Source of the DNA: Arion vulgaris
Lineage: Eukaryota > Mollusca > Gastropoda > Stylommatophora > Arionidae
Assembly (NCBI GenBank): GCA_020796225.1
Contig: CM036753.1
Span: forward strand, 83,495,941-83,559,940
Direction of reading: 5' to 3'
Length of the DNA stretch: 64,000 bases
The notes below the pieces were generated by a model. The model had not been told where the DNA came from and ran no database searches. It saw only the letters and a program-made list of their open reading frames with translations. How positions within the stretch are numbered: position 1 is the stretch's first letter; the number at the start of each line of letters is the position of its first letter. Shown one piece after another: positions 39,230 to 50,612 of the stretch. The translations under genes and the position numbers were made by a program.

Positions 39230-39690
39230 TGATGATGACCACACAAATTTTCATCCAAGGGAATGTAGTTGCGTTATGTTTGTATGTGTGTGCGTTGATG
39301 ACTACTGAGCCCGATACGGGCTTGAAATGTTCTTGTACAGTGTGGGCAAGGTATACTTGCACTTGTGGGAAATTTTACTGTCTTTCTATTTTGACGTTTT
39401 TGTTCCATCCATGCTGTTTTACCTGCCTCGCAGATCGAGGAACCGTGTCGAAGAAGTGTGCGCCAGGCTGATCTGTCTTGAGCAACATTCTCCCAGTTGT
39501 TGACACCTATACGAAAGGATTTCATCGAGTTCTTGAGTGTATTTTTGAATCGCTTTTTCTGACCACCCTGTGAGCGTTTATCGCTATGTAGCTCACCATA
39601 AAAGAGTCGTTTGGGTATTCTGGAATCTGACATTCGAGCCACATGTCCTGCCCATCGTGTCTGAGACTGCGTCAAGATTGTATAGATGCT
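39230..39690 (-). pseudogene. LINE D-like C-terminus with C2H2 finger
   Basis: A 133-codon minus frame: QTRWAGHVARMSDSRIPKRL, FYGELHSDKRSQGGQKKRF, NTLKNSMKSF, NWENVAQDRSAWRTLL, then CPHCTRTFQARIGLSSHQRT followed by His. The last block is a complete C2H2 zinc finger (C-x2-C-x12-H-x3-H) at the very end of the polyprotein. It is the most intact finger end in the window. It differs in sequence from the D copies at 31985 and 59728, so it is a sister lineage. It begins after truncation at about 39690, just before LINE B. Confidence 0.8.
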
Positions 39691-39769
39691 GGGGAGAGAA
39701 GCTCTTTTTATGACCTTTTTATTGTATACAACGATTATTATGTTTTATTACAATTTTTCTATATAGCAA

Positions 39770-40856
39770 TCATTAATAATTCTCCACCAAGAAAAGGCAT
39801 TTGATAGAGTAAACAGGTGCAAACTATGGAAGATCCTTGAAGAATATGGCGTCCAAGGACAACTATTAGGTAACATCATGGCCTTATATCAAGATAGCCA
39901 GAGTACAGTAAGAACTACAGAAGGAATGACCGACTGGTTCTCCATTACATCAGGTGTTAGACAAGGTTGTGTCCTTTCACCGCTACTCTTTATTGCATAT
40001 ATGGATAAAATAACTCAAGAGTCGAATTCAGATAATGATGAAATAAATGAACTGCTTTTTGCAGATGATCAGTGCCTGATACATCAAAATGAACAAGATC
40101 TACAACATCATATTGACACTTTGAACAATAATTGTGTGAAACATGACATGAAAATCAACAACACTAAAACAGAAATAATGAATATTGGAAGAAAACATAA
40201 TAATCTAGACATCCATGTCAATGGCCTAAAATAAACCAAGTGAAAGAATTCAAATACTTAGGAAGCATATTCACAGAAGACGGAAAACTAGATAGAGAGA
40301 TAGAGGCTAGAGTACAAAAGCAAATGCTGTAACCTACCAGCTAGCCCCATTGTTAAGGCACCCAAAAATTTCACAGGCAGCTAAGAAACAAATGATCAAC
40401 AGCATTTTTATACCTACTTTGTGTTACCAGAGCCAAACATGGACATTGAGCAAAGCGCAGTCACAAAAATAACTACATGTGAAATGCGTTGTCTGAGAAA
40501 AGTTACCAACAACACAAGAAAAGACAGAATCACCAACATCAGCATAAGAAAGAAAGTTGGCACAAAACCGTGCTTGAATTATATAGATAAACAAAGAATG
40601 AAGTGGTTTGGCCACTTAATAAGAATGCATCCAGACTCCACAGTATACAGAGTCTTCTACAACAGAACATCGGGAAAGAAGGCAAGAGGAAGACCACGGA
40701 AAAGATGGTTAGATGGCGTGGCAGCATCCTGTGAAAGAGCAAAGATAACAATCACACAAGCCACCAGAACAGCGCAAGACAAAAACAGAAAACCACGACA
40801 CTGGGCAACAACCCGGTAGCAGTGTGACGACAAAAGAAGAAGAAGAAGAAGAATAA
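39770..40856 (+). pseudogene. LINE B endonuclease-RT polyprotein (RT to 3' end)
   Basis: The plus strand encodes HQEKAFDRVNRCKLWKILEE (from 39787), GVRQGCVLSPLLF (39956-39994), LLFADDQCLIHQNEQDLQHH (about 40052) with the catalytic Asp pair, then after a frameshift at 40232 QVKEFKYLGSIFTEDGKL, and after another at about 40330 the frame 40421-40819 with EMRCLRKVTNNTRKDRI, DKQRMKWFGHLIRMHPDS and GRPRKRWLDGV. It ends GTGTGACGACAAAAGAAGAA with a (GAA)n tail at 40834-40852. LINE B is related to A (same box sequences) but differs in the 3' end. Two or three frameshifts make it inactive; the 5' part is missing. Confidence 0.83.
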
Positions 40857-40861
40857 TTCTC

Positions 40862-41020
40862 AACACTAAATGAGTATAATGGAGACAAGTCTTAAAACTA
40901 AATGAGTATAATGGAGACAAGTCTTAAAACTAAATGAGTATAATGGAGACAAGTCTTAAAACTAAATGAGTATAATGGAGACAAGTCTTAAAACTAAATG
41001 AGTATAATGGAGACAAGTCT
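40862..41020 (+). repeat. Tandem repeat, 31-bp unit x5
   Basis: Unit ACTAAATGAGTATAATGGAG plus ACAAGTCTTAA. It starts 10 bp after the LINE B tail. Confidence 0.92.
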
Positions 41021-41295
41021 TAAAAAGCACTTAACCAAAATGTGTGAACGAAGACCTCTCAACACCTAAGTGGTAGTCTCCCATTCATTATCACTATTTT
41101 ACATTTCAACGTAGTATGTCTTTCAATTTTGCTAACACTCAACACATTGTTACTGAAATTGTGTTACACTATCGTACATTCAGAAAGTCGTGTCCACCTT
41201 TCTAACATGAGAATAATTGAGCAATTTTACTGAATGTGTTGAAAGTTGGTACGTATGTTTTGAATACATACATTCATAAACATATATATATAATA
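41021..41295. other. Non-coding interval
   Basis: About 275 bases, nothing recognised. Confidence 0.35.
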
Positions 41296-41307
41296 GTTAT
41301 ATATAAT

Positions 41308-41506
41308 TTAATTTTTTTTTCGATCCAGAAGCACTTGAGCTCTTCGGCTCGGTGCCATGGACTTCGTAACCCTTCGGTTCGGTGCCACGAACACCGTAAA
41401 TCTGGTGAACCTGTGGCTTTTCTGCCAGCCCGCGAAATTGAACCACACTCACAGGGGGCGTGTCACCCGTCGTCCAACGCGCAATGAACACGCTGGGCAG
41501 GCGGGC
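41308..41506 (-). mobile_element. SINE S1 (copy 4)
   Basis: Full-length S1 in reverse complement: T-run at 41312, CTCTTCGGCTCGGTGCCATG, B box as GAAATTGAACCAC, head end GCTGGGCAGGCGGGC. Flanked by GTTATATAT at 41296-41304 and 41508-41516 (9-bp duplication). It lacks the TTTCAGC pentamer region present in the other copies. Confidence 0.88.
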
Positions 41507-41516
41507 GGTTATATAT

Positions 41517-41975
41517 CTTCCTCCTCAGCGATCTCTGGTCATGCGCTTAATTTACTGTAGACCACAAACTGGGCGGTAAGCTTCAGGTCTGTCAGGTTTC
41601 CCCAAAGCTTAGTTTTCAGGTCGACTGGGTGTGGCCACATGTTGCTTCTCAACTCGCCCAGGAGAGGACAGTCTTGCAGGATATGCTCCGGTGTTTGTTC
41701 CGCCTGCTGACACTGGCAGAGAGCTGTTTGACTTATTCCTAGTCTATATAAGTGTTTGCTGAGTCAGCAGTGTCCAGTGCGTAGTTGAAATATAATGATC
41801 TGGTCTGTTCTGGTCTGAGAGAGTCTTTTCCACAATCATACCCAGCGTTTGTCTTCCAGTCTACTGCAGATTTTCTCTGTTTGAGGGTTTCGATCTCCCG
41901 AAAAGATAGGTGTTGGCAAATCTGCTCTTTGGCACTGCCCTCCTTATCTAAGACATCAGCACTCTCATTGATCGT
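41517..41975 (-). pseudogene. LINE H 3' half (minus copy)
   Basis: Reverse complement of 10500-10935. CAGCGATCTCTGGTCATGCG, GTCGACTGGGTGTGGCCACA, ACAGTCTTGCAGGATATGCT and the codons for the CQCQQAE..EHILQDC knuckle are visible. It ends near 41975 in a CTTATCTTATCTTAT stretch (41977-41996). Confidence 0.78.
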
Positions 41976-42032
41976 ATCTTATCTTATCTTATCTTAACCA
42001 CATTTGCCGTGAAGTAGGGTGGGGAGAGTTAG

Positions 42033-42336
42033 TTTTCTATCTTGTGCCAGGTGTGTTGCGCTTGACGTTGTCAGTCCATGCTTTTGCAGGGACTCTGAGA
42101 TGTTATCTATCCATCGTGTTCTTGGTCTGCCTCGTGCTCTGCGCCTGAGTGTCCATTATTGTAGGCACGTGATGGTAGTAAATGTGGTTCCATTCTCATT
42201 AGATGGCCGAACCACTTGATTCTTTGCTTCTCGATGTACTGTATGCATGGTATAGTACCAACGATGCTTCTGATATTCTCGTTTCTCACTCTATCTCTCC
42301 TTGTAACGTTGACAGCTTTTCGTAGACATCTCGACT
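42033..42336 (-). pseudogene. LINE B C-terminal region (minus copy)
   Basis: The minus strand encodes SRCLRKAVNVTRRDRVRNEN, GTIPCIQYIEKQRIKWFGHL and MRMEPHLLPSRAYN, aligning with MRCLRKVTNNTRKDRITNIS and DKQRMKWFGHLIRMHPDS of the LINE B plus copy. A short, frameshifted remnant. Confidence 0.75.
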
Positions 42337-42427
42337 GGTTATATATAATAGTTATTAGTTTCCTCATTGGTTATATATAATAGTTATTAGTTTCCTCATT
42401 GGTTATATATAATAGTTATTAGTTCTC
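42337..42427 (+). repeat. Tandem repeat, 32-bp unit x3
   Basis: Unit GGTTATATATAATAGTTATT plus AGTTTCCTCATT. TATATAATAGTTAT also occurs at 41288 left of S1. Confidence 0.9.
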
Positions 42428-42987
42428 TGGAACGTCGAATATAAAATGATTACATAGAAGACGTTGGTAGAATATGGAGAGAAAAAGATTCACAAATCAT
42501 TGATATAGAGAGGTTTAAAAACAAAACAATAGTGAAGAGAGAGAGAGTCTCAGTGAAGAACAGTATCCCATAGAATGCTTACATAATAAACTTAAGAGAT
42601 AAATAGATAAGCTGTGGACCTGCACACAGAAAAAAGAACTAACGATGTTAAGGATAATTTGATATACAGGAAGAAAGAAATTATCCCACAATTTCTTTGT
42701 CTACATACGAGAGAAGAAATCGGAGGAAATAGCACTTCCGTTACAGGATTTACTTGAAGCAAAAACACTTATCAATACCACTACCCCTTCCCCAACCTTT
42801 GTCCTTTTCCCCAAATTTGGTTGTTACTGTGTCGTGTCTATAGCAATTTACATTGTTCAGGACTGGAGAACAATAGCAATGTTGTTGCCAAGGTCGGATA
42901 GTTGTTTATTCATTGTCTCTTGTTTTCAGATTTGTGTACAATCTGAAGTATATACGTTTCTCTCTCTCTCTCTCTCTCTCTCTCGCG
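42428..42987. other. Non-coding interval
   Basis: About 560 bases; a (CT)n run at 42960-42984 is the only recognisable feature. Confidence 0.4.
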
Positions 42988-43605
42988 ATCACCGCTTAGA
43001 CTGATGTACCAGATTTCCACATAAATTCTGCTGTTGTTTTTAGGGACTCCGTCCCTCCGTACAACTTCTCATTTAGCTTGATATTTTCCAGCCAGGTTTT
43101 GTTTCTTAGGCCTGCTAGCAGTGGTTTCTTGCAGTAGGTGCTCTGCTGTCATGTCCGCCTTCTCGCAGTGGCACAGGCTAGTTGTGCTAATTTTAAATTT
43201 GTTGTAAAGGTGGGACCGGAGGTGGAATTTGACAACTTGTTTGCTACGGGACATACCATAGTACCCATCTTTGGTTCTGTGTTGAGGGTGGTCTTGCGAC
43301 CACTTCTCTTTATATCGCCATCCGATGGTTGTTTTAGCCTCCTCGTTGCTGATCTCGTAATCAGTCTGTGGGCAGGCCCCCTTCCTGCCTTTGCTAGCTA
43401 GTCTGCCTCTTCGTTTTCGCTTATATTGCAGTGTGATGGGATCCACTGTACGACTGTGCGTTTGAATGAGTTTGTTAATACTCCGATGATCGTTTTTAGC
43501 TCGTTTAGCTCTGTGTCGGTTGAACTTTTTAGTGTTTTGATGGCCGACAGCGCGTCCGTGAATATCACTACTTTGTTATGTGAGACGCTGCTTCTCTCTG
43601 AGAGC
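42988..43605 (-). pseudogene. LINE H-like RNase H domain and Cys knuckle (minus)
   Basis: The minus strand encodes KVVIFTDALSAIKTLKSS (second acidic region of RNase HI), then VQWIPSHCNISENEEAD (the W-x-P-S-H-C-x-I-x-x-N-E-x-A-D motif that closes the domain), then in a shifted frame KQVVKFHLRSHLYNKFKI and LCHCEKADMTAEHLLQE, where the last knuckle Cys is lost. The order RNase H then knuckle is that of I/Jockey-like LINEs, and the sequence differs from LINE H at 10 kb, so this is another family. At 43606 it joins LINE A abruptly. Confidence 0.8.
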
Positions 43606-43760
43606 ATTTTAAATTTGGCGCCATTTGTCTTATCATTTGACTTGCTTTGTTGCATCTGTGTTGAATTTCATTAGTTATTCTTCCGTTTGCTGAAAAAATG
43701 CTTCCCATGTATGTGAAGTCTTTCACTCGTTGTAATGGGAGATTGTCGATGGAGACAAGA
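43606..43760 (-). pseudogene. LINE A fragment (minus)
   Basis: AATTTGGCGCCATTTGTCTT, TTTGCTGAAAAAATGCTTCC and GAGATTGTCGATGGAGA match 11790-11935. It covers only the segment just after the RT palm. Confidence 0.8.
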
Positions 43761-44170
43761 GAAGTGTGGGGATTAACTAAATTGGTTTGCTCAATACAGA
43801 TCTGTTTGGAATAGATAATGCCTCAATGGAGGGCTAAGATAATAAGAATAATTATTAGAATTATTATTGCAATCATCACACGGCACCCTTGACTCCACAA
43901 TCATCAGTCAGATACGCCTCGATATACAATAATGTTGGACATCACTGGTTTATAATTTGCTTACCAAAATGACGGAATGAACAGGAATTGTTATCTTCAA
44001 AAGTGCATTAGAATGTGTTATTATTAGTGTGTTTCTATAACATCAACTGTTCAAACAAGGATGAATCTACGACAGGTCCGGCAAACATGTAGAAAATGTG
44101 TTTGCACAAACCCTATTGCTCAGGAATTATGTAAAACTATTAAAAAACACGATAACATCGGAGTCCAAAG
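43761..44170. other. Non-coding interval
   Basis: About 410 bases, AT-rich, nothing recognised. Confidence 0.35.
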
Positions 44171-44270
44171 CAAACACAATATGACATAGCGGGCTGAAGT
44201 AGTCATAACACAGGAAAACTCAAACACAATATGACATAGCGGGCTGAAGTAGTCATAACACAGGAAAACT
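44171..44270 (+). repeat. 50-bp direct duplication
   Basis: CAAACACAATATGACATAGC ... CACAGGAAAACT is present twice, identical. Confidence 0.95.
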
Positions 44271-44319
44271 CCGTAATACGCAAACGTTTAAGATAGTGAC
44301 ATGGACATGGAGTATAGAT

Positions 44320-44417
44320 GCATAGCAGAATCCAAGACCACAAAAAAAGACAGAAAAGCACGACACTGAGCAACAACGAAGTAACAGTGTAACCACAAAA
44401 GAAGGAGAAGAAGATTA
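44320..44417 (+). mobile_element. LINE B 3' end
   Basis: AGCACGACACTGAGCAACAA, GTAACAGTGTAACCACAAAA and GAAGGAGAAGAAG match the 3' terminus of LINE B at 40790-40852. Confidence 0.7.
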
Positions 44418-45016
44418 GTTATATTAGTGTTAACGTAAAACATTGGTTAATAATTACCTTGTTGCATCTGCTACCTTAGGTTTTCTTAGGATTGACATGT
44501 AACAAATTAATGCTAAACAAATGCAAATTTAACAACGAAATATTTACCGCCATTTTCTTAGAGCGAAATAGTTACATAAAAAGTACTAGGCGGAGTCATA
44601 GTGCAACCCTGGCAAGACTACACAGCTTCAGAAACCATCACAAGAACTGCTGCTGGGGACTCCGAACGGAAGACGATAGAAAGGCTGAGGAACTGCAACC
44701 TGGCAGAGAACAGTGGAAACGAAGTATCACTGTGTGAGTCAGACGTTCAATACACTGCGAGGGATGATCAAAGGCCGAGTCAGATGAACAGATGTCATTG
44801 TTGCCCTACACGAGTCACAACACATGTCAGTCACTTTTCACACTTTCGTTTTGTCATCAAAGAACAGACAGGAAAGGAGAGTAAGTAGGACAATCGTATC
44901 TTTATTGGCTACTGAGTCGCTATTATATCGTTTCTGACAATCTATATGTATATAGTTTCCCTCCAGAAGATCTGGAAGATTGTGCATACTGATGGTTCTC
45001 GTGGTTCGGTTCACTG
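44418..45016. other. Mostly non-coding; possible LINE C-terminal scrap
   Basis: Around 44600-44740 the plus strand carries frames with TIERLRNCNLAENS and, shifted, REQWKRSITV before a stop, reminiscent of the last residues of a LINE polyprotein. No other feature recognised. Confidence 0.3.
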
Positions 45017-45213
45017 GATAAACACAATCTTCTAGGGATCTATGTGGCTATAAGGATTAAGATAAACACAATCTTCTAGGGATCTATGTGGCTGTATGGA
45101 TTAAGATAAACACAACTCTTCTAGGCAGGATCCTGGGCTATGTTAGGCATAGGGTATAAGGATTAAGATAAACACAATCTTCTAGGGATCTATGTGGCTA
45201 TAAGGATTAAGAT
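45017..45213 (+). repeat. Tandem repeat, 44-bp unit x4
   Basis: Unit GATAAACACAATCTTCTAGG plus GATCTATGTGGCTATAAGGA and TTAA; the third unit is altered and longer. Confidence 0.9.
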
Positions 45214-45353
45214 GTTGGATTTGGGGGTTCCAAATGGATTATTAGACTCTGGCAGTAAGAAGAAACAAAACTCAAAGGATTGTTCTGGGTTTTCTATGAA
45301 AAATTATGTGCATTTGTTGTTTTCGAAGATTTCTCTTGAGTTCGAGTGTTGTC

Positions 45354-45590
45354 AAAACCGAAGGATTGACTTCATTGCACCAGGTTTTACCCCATATGGC
45401 TCGGTTCCTCTCTGCAGAAATGGCACGCCACCTGCCAAAAGTTTGCACAAGCACGAACTCCGTAGCTCCGGCAACAATCTAGGGTCTCTGGAAAAACTGC
45501 ACTCGTGAACAGAACGGCGCGGTCCGAGTTCGAACCAGGACCTTGACTCACAAGGCAAAGGCGTAACCCTCAGCCACAGAGACCCCTTTT
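45354..45590 (-). mobile_element. tRNA-derived SINE, family S2 (full-length minus copy)
   Basis: Reverse complement starts GGGGTCTCTGTGGCTGAGGG with an A-box-like TGGCTGAGGGTTACG, then B box GGTTCGAACTC, then GACCGCGCCGTTCTGTTCAC, GGAGCTACGGAGTTCGTGC, GGCGTGCCATTTCTGCAG and the 3' end TGCAATGAAGTCAATCC. This is the reference copy for S2 in the window. Confidence 0.83.
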
Positions 45591-45643
45591 CAAAGCTACA
45601 GAGTTGTCAAAGGTACAGAGTTCTCGCTTAATACAATATTCTC

Positions 45644-45710
45644 GGCAGGTGGCAAGCCATTTCTGCGGAGAGGGCGGCATATGGAAAACCCGATGCAATG
45701 ATGCCAATCA
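45644..45710 (+). mobile_element. SINE S2, 3' fragment (plus)
   Basis: GGTGGCAAGCCATTTCTGCG, GAGAGGGCGGCATATGG and CGATGCAATGATGCC match the S2 3' part. It is inverted relative to the adjacent full-length copy and only about 55 bp away. Confidence 0.65.
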
Positions 45711-45764
45711 TGTTTACTTCAGCCAACCTCATCGACCAAGCCAAGCCCTACCCATCTTCCTTCT

Positions 45765-45815
45765 TCAACGCCCAACGACACTTGTTAACCACTCTGTGTG
45801 TTTTATGTAATTTAG
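45765..45815 (-). mobile_element. S3 3'-end scrap
   Basis: CGACACTTGTTAACCACTCT plus GTGTGTTTTATGT resembles the last ~50 bp of S3 (compare 34995-35045). Confidence 0.5.
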
Positions 45816-45934
45816 CTAAGGCAGTATACTGGAACGTCTTAACATTCTGCTGGAAGTAGCTACTGGCAATGACCTAGCATAGCTGCTAATGACATATGAC
45901 GTTTTCTCTTCCTTCTGGAAACATATAATGCATA

Positions 45935-47370
45935 TTGACCTTCCAGCATGAGCTGGCTAAATGACATACTTGACGTATTTCTCTCCTTCTGAACATATAA
46001 ATGCTATAGTTGACCCTCCAGCATGAGCTGGCTAAATGACATACTTGACGTATTTCTTCTCCTTCCTGGGAAACATATAAATGCTATAGTTGACCTCTCA
46101 GCATGAGCTGGCTAAATGACATACTTGACGTATTTCTTCTCCCTTCCTGGGAAACATATAAATGCTATAGTTGACCTTCCAGCATGAGCTGGCTAAATGA
46201 CATACTTGACGTATTTCTCTCTCCCTTCCTCGGGAAACATATAAATGCTATAGTTGACCTTCCAGCATGAGCTGGCTAAATGACATACTTGACGTATTTC
46301 CTCTCTCCTTCCTCCAGGAAACATATAAATGCTATAGTTGACCTTCCAGCATGAGCTGGCTAAATGACATACTTGACGTATTTTCTCTCCTTCCTCGGAA
46401 ACATATAAATGCTATAGTTGACCTTCCCATAGCTCAATCATACTGAGTTTTCTCTCGGAAACATAAATGCTAGTGACCTTCCAGTACGGTCTGTGTACTG
46501 TATTTTTTTTTTCTTCCTTCCTCAGAAACATATAAATGCTTAGTTGACTTCAGCATCAGTCTTGGCTAAAGACATTATCTGTGACTATCTTTCCTTCCGA
46601 GAAAATATAAATGCTATAGTTGACCTTCCAGCATGAGCTGGCTAAATGACATACTTGACGTATTTCTCTCTCCCTTCCTTGGGAAACATATAAATGCTAT
46701 AGTTGACGTTCCAGCATGAGCTGGCTAAATGACATACTTGACGTATTTCTTCTCCTTCCTTGGAAACATATAAATGCTATAGTTGTCCTTCCAGCATGAG
46801 CTGGCTAAATGACATACTTGACGTATTTCTCTCTCCCTTCCTCGAGAAACATATAAATGCTATAGTTGACCTTCCAGCATGAGCTGGCTAAATGACATAC
46901 TTGACGTATTTCTCTCTCCCTTCCTTGGGAAACATATAAATGCTATAGTTGACCTTCCAGCATGAGCTGGCTAAATGACATACTTGACGTATTTCTCTCT
47001 CCCTTCCTTGGGAAACATATAAATGCTATAGTTGTCCTTCCAGCATGAGCTGGCTAAATGACATACTTGACGTATTTCTCTCTCCCTTCCTCGAGAAACA
47101 TATAAATGCTATAGTTGACCTTCCAGCATGAGCTGGCTAAATGACATACTTGACGTATTTCTCTCCCTTCCTTGGGAAACATATAAATGCTATAGTTGTC
47201 CTTCCAGCATGAGCTGGCTAAATGACATACTTGACGTATTTCTCTCTCCCTTCCTCGAGAAACATATAAATGCTATAGTTGACCTTCCAGCATGAGCTGG
47301 CTAAATGACATACTTGACGTATTTCTTCTCCCTTCCTGGGAAACATATAAATGCTATAGTTGTCCTTCCA
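45935..47370 (+). repeat. Satellite, ~84-86-bp unit x17
   Basis: Unit GAGCTGGCTAAATGACATAC, TTGACGTATTTCTCTCTCCC, TTCCTCGGGAAACATATAAA, TGCTATAGTTGACCTTCCAG, CAT. Units between 46390 and 46610 are heavily scrambled with short indels while flanking units are nearly identical. An ancestral-looking half unit lies at 45860-45935. Confidence 0.95.
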
Positions 47371-47390
47371 TATTTCCGGTCTCTTGTCGT

Positions 47391-47560
47391 TGTGTTGTTG
47401 TTGTTGTTGTTGTTGTGTTGTTGTTGTGTTGTTGTTGTTGTTGTTGTGTTGTTGTTGTTGTTGTGTTGTTGTTGTGTTGTTGTGTTGTTGTTGTGTTGTT
47501 GTTGTTGTGTTGTTGTTGTGTTGTTGTTGTTGTTGTTGTTGTGTTGTTGTTGTTGTTGTT
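47391..47560 (+). repeat. TTG-rich simple repeat
   Basis: About 170 bp of TTG with interspersed TGTG. Plus frames encode only Cys, Val and Leu runs. Confidence 0.95.
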
Positions 47561-47816
47561 TGTTATTGCTTCCCGTGATAGCTCAACATTCTTCAGTTCC
47601 TCAAAAAGATTCCGACTTCAGATCTGTTCAGGACATCACTTTTCAGTTCTCCTTGCGGGCTCCACTCAAGTACTTATCTAGTGACATCCGACTGTGTCTT
47701 CCGCAGGAAATGTATTCATATTTTTAACTAACTTAAACTCGTATAAGAACAAACATGTAAATTGTTAAACATTTCTGCAGGAAATAAGCTGTTCAAATCT
47801 TAGGATCACAGAAAGT
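47561..47816. other. Low-copy gap between arrays
   Basis: About 255 bases. A plus frame (DSDFRSVQDITFQFSLRAPL, ending before 47727) looks protein-like but has no domain or splice support. Confidence 0.3.
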
Positions 47817-49168
47817 GTCAATCTCAAGTTGTTCCTGTCACACGCTAACAGACAACTGAAAGTGGCGATCTCAAGTTGTTCCTGTCACACACTAACAGAC
47901 AACAGAAAGTGACGCTCTCAAGTTGTTCCTGTCACACGCTAACAGACAACTGAAAGTGGCGATCTCAAGTTGTTCCTGTCACACACTAACAGACAACAGA
48001 AAGTGACGCTCTCAAGTTGTTCCTGTCACACACTAACAGACAACAGAAAGCGACGCTCTCAAGTTGTTCTTGTCACACACTAACAGACAACAGAAAGTGA
48101 CGCTCTCAAGTTGTTCTTGTCACACACTAACAGACAACAGAAAGTGACGATCTCAAGTTGTTCCTGTCACACACTAACAGACAACAGAAAGTGACGCTCT
48201 CAAGTTGTTCCTGTCACACACTAACAGACAACAGAAAGTGACGCTCTCAAGTTGTTCCTGTCACACACTAACAGACAACAGAAAGCGACGCTCTCAAGTT
48301 GTTCTTGTCACACACTAACAGACAACAGAAAGTGACGCTCCTAAGTTGTTCTTGTCCACACTCAACAGACAACAGAAAGTGACGCTCTCAAGTTGTTCCT
48401 GTCACACACTAACAGAAAACAGAAAGTGACGATCTCAAGTTGTTCTTGTCACACACTAACAGACAACAGAAAGTGACGCTCTCAAGTTGTTCTTGTCACA
48501 CACTAACAGAAAACAGAAAGTGACGCTCTCAAGTTGTCCTGTCACACACTAACAGACAACAGAAAGTGACGCTCTCAAGTTGTTCTTGTCACACACTAAC
48601 AGAAAACAGAAAGTGACGCTCTCAAGTTGTCCTGTCACACACTAACAGACAACAGAAAGTGACGCTCTCAAGTTGTCCTGTCACACACTAACAGACAACA
48701 GAAAGTGACGCTCTCAAGTTGTTCCTGTCACACACTAACAGACAACAGAAAGTGACGATCTCAAGTTGTTCCTGTCACACACTAACAGACAACAGAAAGT
48801 GACGCTCTCAAATTGTTCTTGTCACACACTAACAGACAACAGAAAGTGACGATCTCAAGTTGTTCCTATCACACACTAACAGACAACAGAAAGTGACGCT
48901 CTCAAGTTGTTCCTGTCACACACTAACAGACAACATAAAGTGACGCTCTCAAGTTGTTCCTGTCACACACTAACAGACAACAGAAAGTGACGATCTCAAG
49001 TTGTTCCTGTTACAGACTAACAGACAACAGAAAGTGACGATCTCAAGTTGTTCCTGTCACACACTAACAGACAACAGAAAGTGACGATCTCAAGTTGTTC
49101 CTGTCACACACTAACAGACAACATAAAGTGACGATCTCAAGTTGTTCTTGTCACACACTAACAGACAA
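47817..49168 (+). repeat. Satellite, 47-bp unit, about 28 copies
   Basis: Unit CTCTCAAGTTGTTCCTGTCA, CACACTAACAGACAACAGAA, AGTGACG. Variants: GATCTC or GCTCTC, CCTGTC or CTTGTC, GAAAACAG. The CTTGTC variants cluster in the centre. Confidence 0.95.
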
Positions 49169-49190
49169 TCAGTTTTATTGAGCTGCTACA

Positions 49191-49391
49191 TTATGGTTTT
49201 TGTGCTAATTCTGAAATCTGCTGATTGTTGTCACAATTAGAAAATCTTCCAAACGCATCGCTCATCCTCTCCGAATTTCTCACCATCAATGTCAAAACTT
49301 TCATTGCAACAATAGTTTGGTAAAGAGGTGATGTATTCCGAGCAATGAAGAAGCGATTGATGGCAAATAAAGTGGTTTCGTTAACAACCAT
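49191..49391 (-). CDS. ORF of unknown function (66 codons, putative)
   Basis: A minus frame from a true ATG, beginning MVVNETTLFAINRFFIARNT and ending NNQQISELAQKP. Composition is protein-like, with no signal peptide or recognisable domain. A donor-like GTGAGA follows LTLM within it. It lies in a 340-bp low-copy gap between two satellites. Frames this long are not rare by chance, so this is a weak candidate. Confidence 0.2.
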   Translation of the reverse strand: MVVNETTLFAINRFFIARNTSPLYQTIVAMKVLTLMVRNSERMSDAFGRFSNCDNNQQISELAQKP

Positions 49392-49507
49392 TAAGAAGTA
49401 TTAGATGACGCAGACTATTACACACGACACGATGATCAAGTATGGAAGTGGTACTTGTGCGCGAAGGATGTGATAATACAAGTGTCAAGAAGGACAATAA
49501 TTAAACA

Positions 49508-49976
49508 AAAACAAAATACAGATTATGAGATCTCTAGAGCTGGCAACTGACAACAAAATACAGATTATGAGATCTCTAGAGCTGGCAACTGACAACAAAA
49601 TACAGATTATGAGATCTCTAGAGTTGACAACTGACAACAAAATACAGATTATGAGATCTCTAGAGCTGGCAACTGACAACAAAATACAGATTATGAGATC
49701 TCTAGAGTTGACAACTGACAACAAAATACAGATTATGAGATCTCTAGAGCTGGCAACTGACAACAAAATACAGATTATGAGATCTCTAGAGTTGACAACT
49801 GACAACAAAATACAGATTATGAGATCTCTAGAGTTGACAACTGACAACAAAATACAGATTATGAGATCTCTAGAGTTGACAACTGACAACAAAATACAGA
49901 TTATGAGATCTCTAGAGTTGACAACTGACAACAAAATACAGATTATGAGATCTCTAGAGTTGGCAACTGAAAACAA
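49508..49976 (+). repeat. Satellite, 42-bp unit x11
   Basis: Unit ACAAAATACAGATTATGAGA, TCTCTAGAGCTGGCAACTGA, CA. The variants GCTGGC and GTTGAC are interspersed on the left and GTTGAC takes over on the right. The unit is 14 codons, so both strands show long frames (MRSLELTTDNKIQI on plus). Confidence 0.95.
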
Positions 49977-50020
49977 CGTAGTTATCATCAGGTTTAACAA
50001 GTTCATCACTGTTTTTATCG

Positions 50021-50612
50021 AAGTAAGACAAATCTCATCACTGATGTTATAGAAGTAAGGCAAATCTCATTACTGATGTTATTGAAGTAACACAAGATCA
50101 TCACTGATGTTATTGAAGTAAGACATATCTCATCACTGATGTAACACAAGATCATCACTGATGTTATTGAAGTAACACAAATCTCATCACTGATGTTATT
50201 GAAGTAACACAAATCTCATCACTGATGTTATTGAAGTAACACAAATCTCATCACTGATGTTATTGAAGTAACATAAATCTCATCATTGATGTTATTGAAG
50301 TAACACAAGATCATCACTGATGTTATTGAAGTAACATAAATCTCATTACTGATGTTATTGAATAAACAAGATCATCACTGATGTTATTGAAGTAAGACAT
50401 ATCTCATCACTGATGTAACACAAGATCATCACTGATGTTATTGAAGTAACACAAATCTCATCACTGATGTTATTGAAGTAACACAAATCTCATCACTGAT
50501 GTTATTGAAGTAACATAAATCTCATCATTGATGTTATTGAAGTAACACAAGATCATCACTGATGGTATTGAAGTAACATAAATCTCATCACTGATATTAA
50601 TGAAGTAACAAA
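50021..50612 (+). repeat. Satellite, 32-bp unit, about 18 copies
   Basis: Unit ATGTTATTGAAGTAACACAA plus ATCTCATCACTG, with shorter variants lacking ATCT or most of the unit. A block of about 250 bp (from GACATATCTCATCACTGATG) is repeated at 50125 and 50395. Confidence 0.92.

Noticed and set aside
47391..47560. Cys/Val/Leu-rich frames resembling a membrane protein
   Set aside because: Translation of a TTG simple repeat; the protein-like tail after it (to 47727) has no support.
47817..49168. CRISPR-like 47-bp periodicity
   Set aside because: The whole 47 bp is repeated, so there are no spacers; no cas genes.
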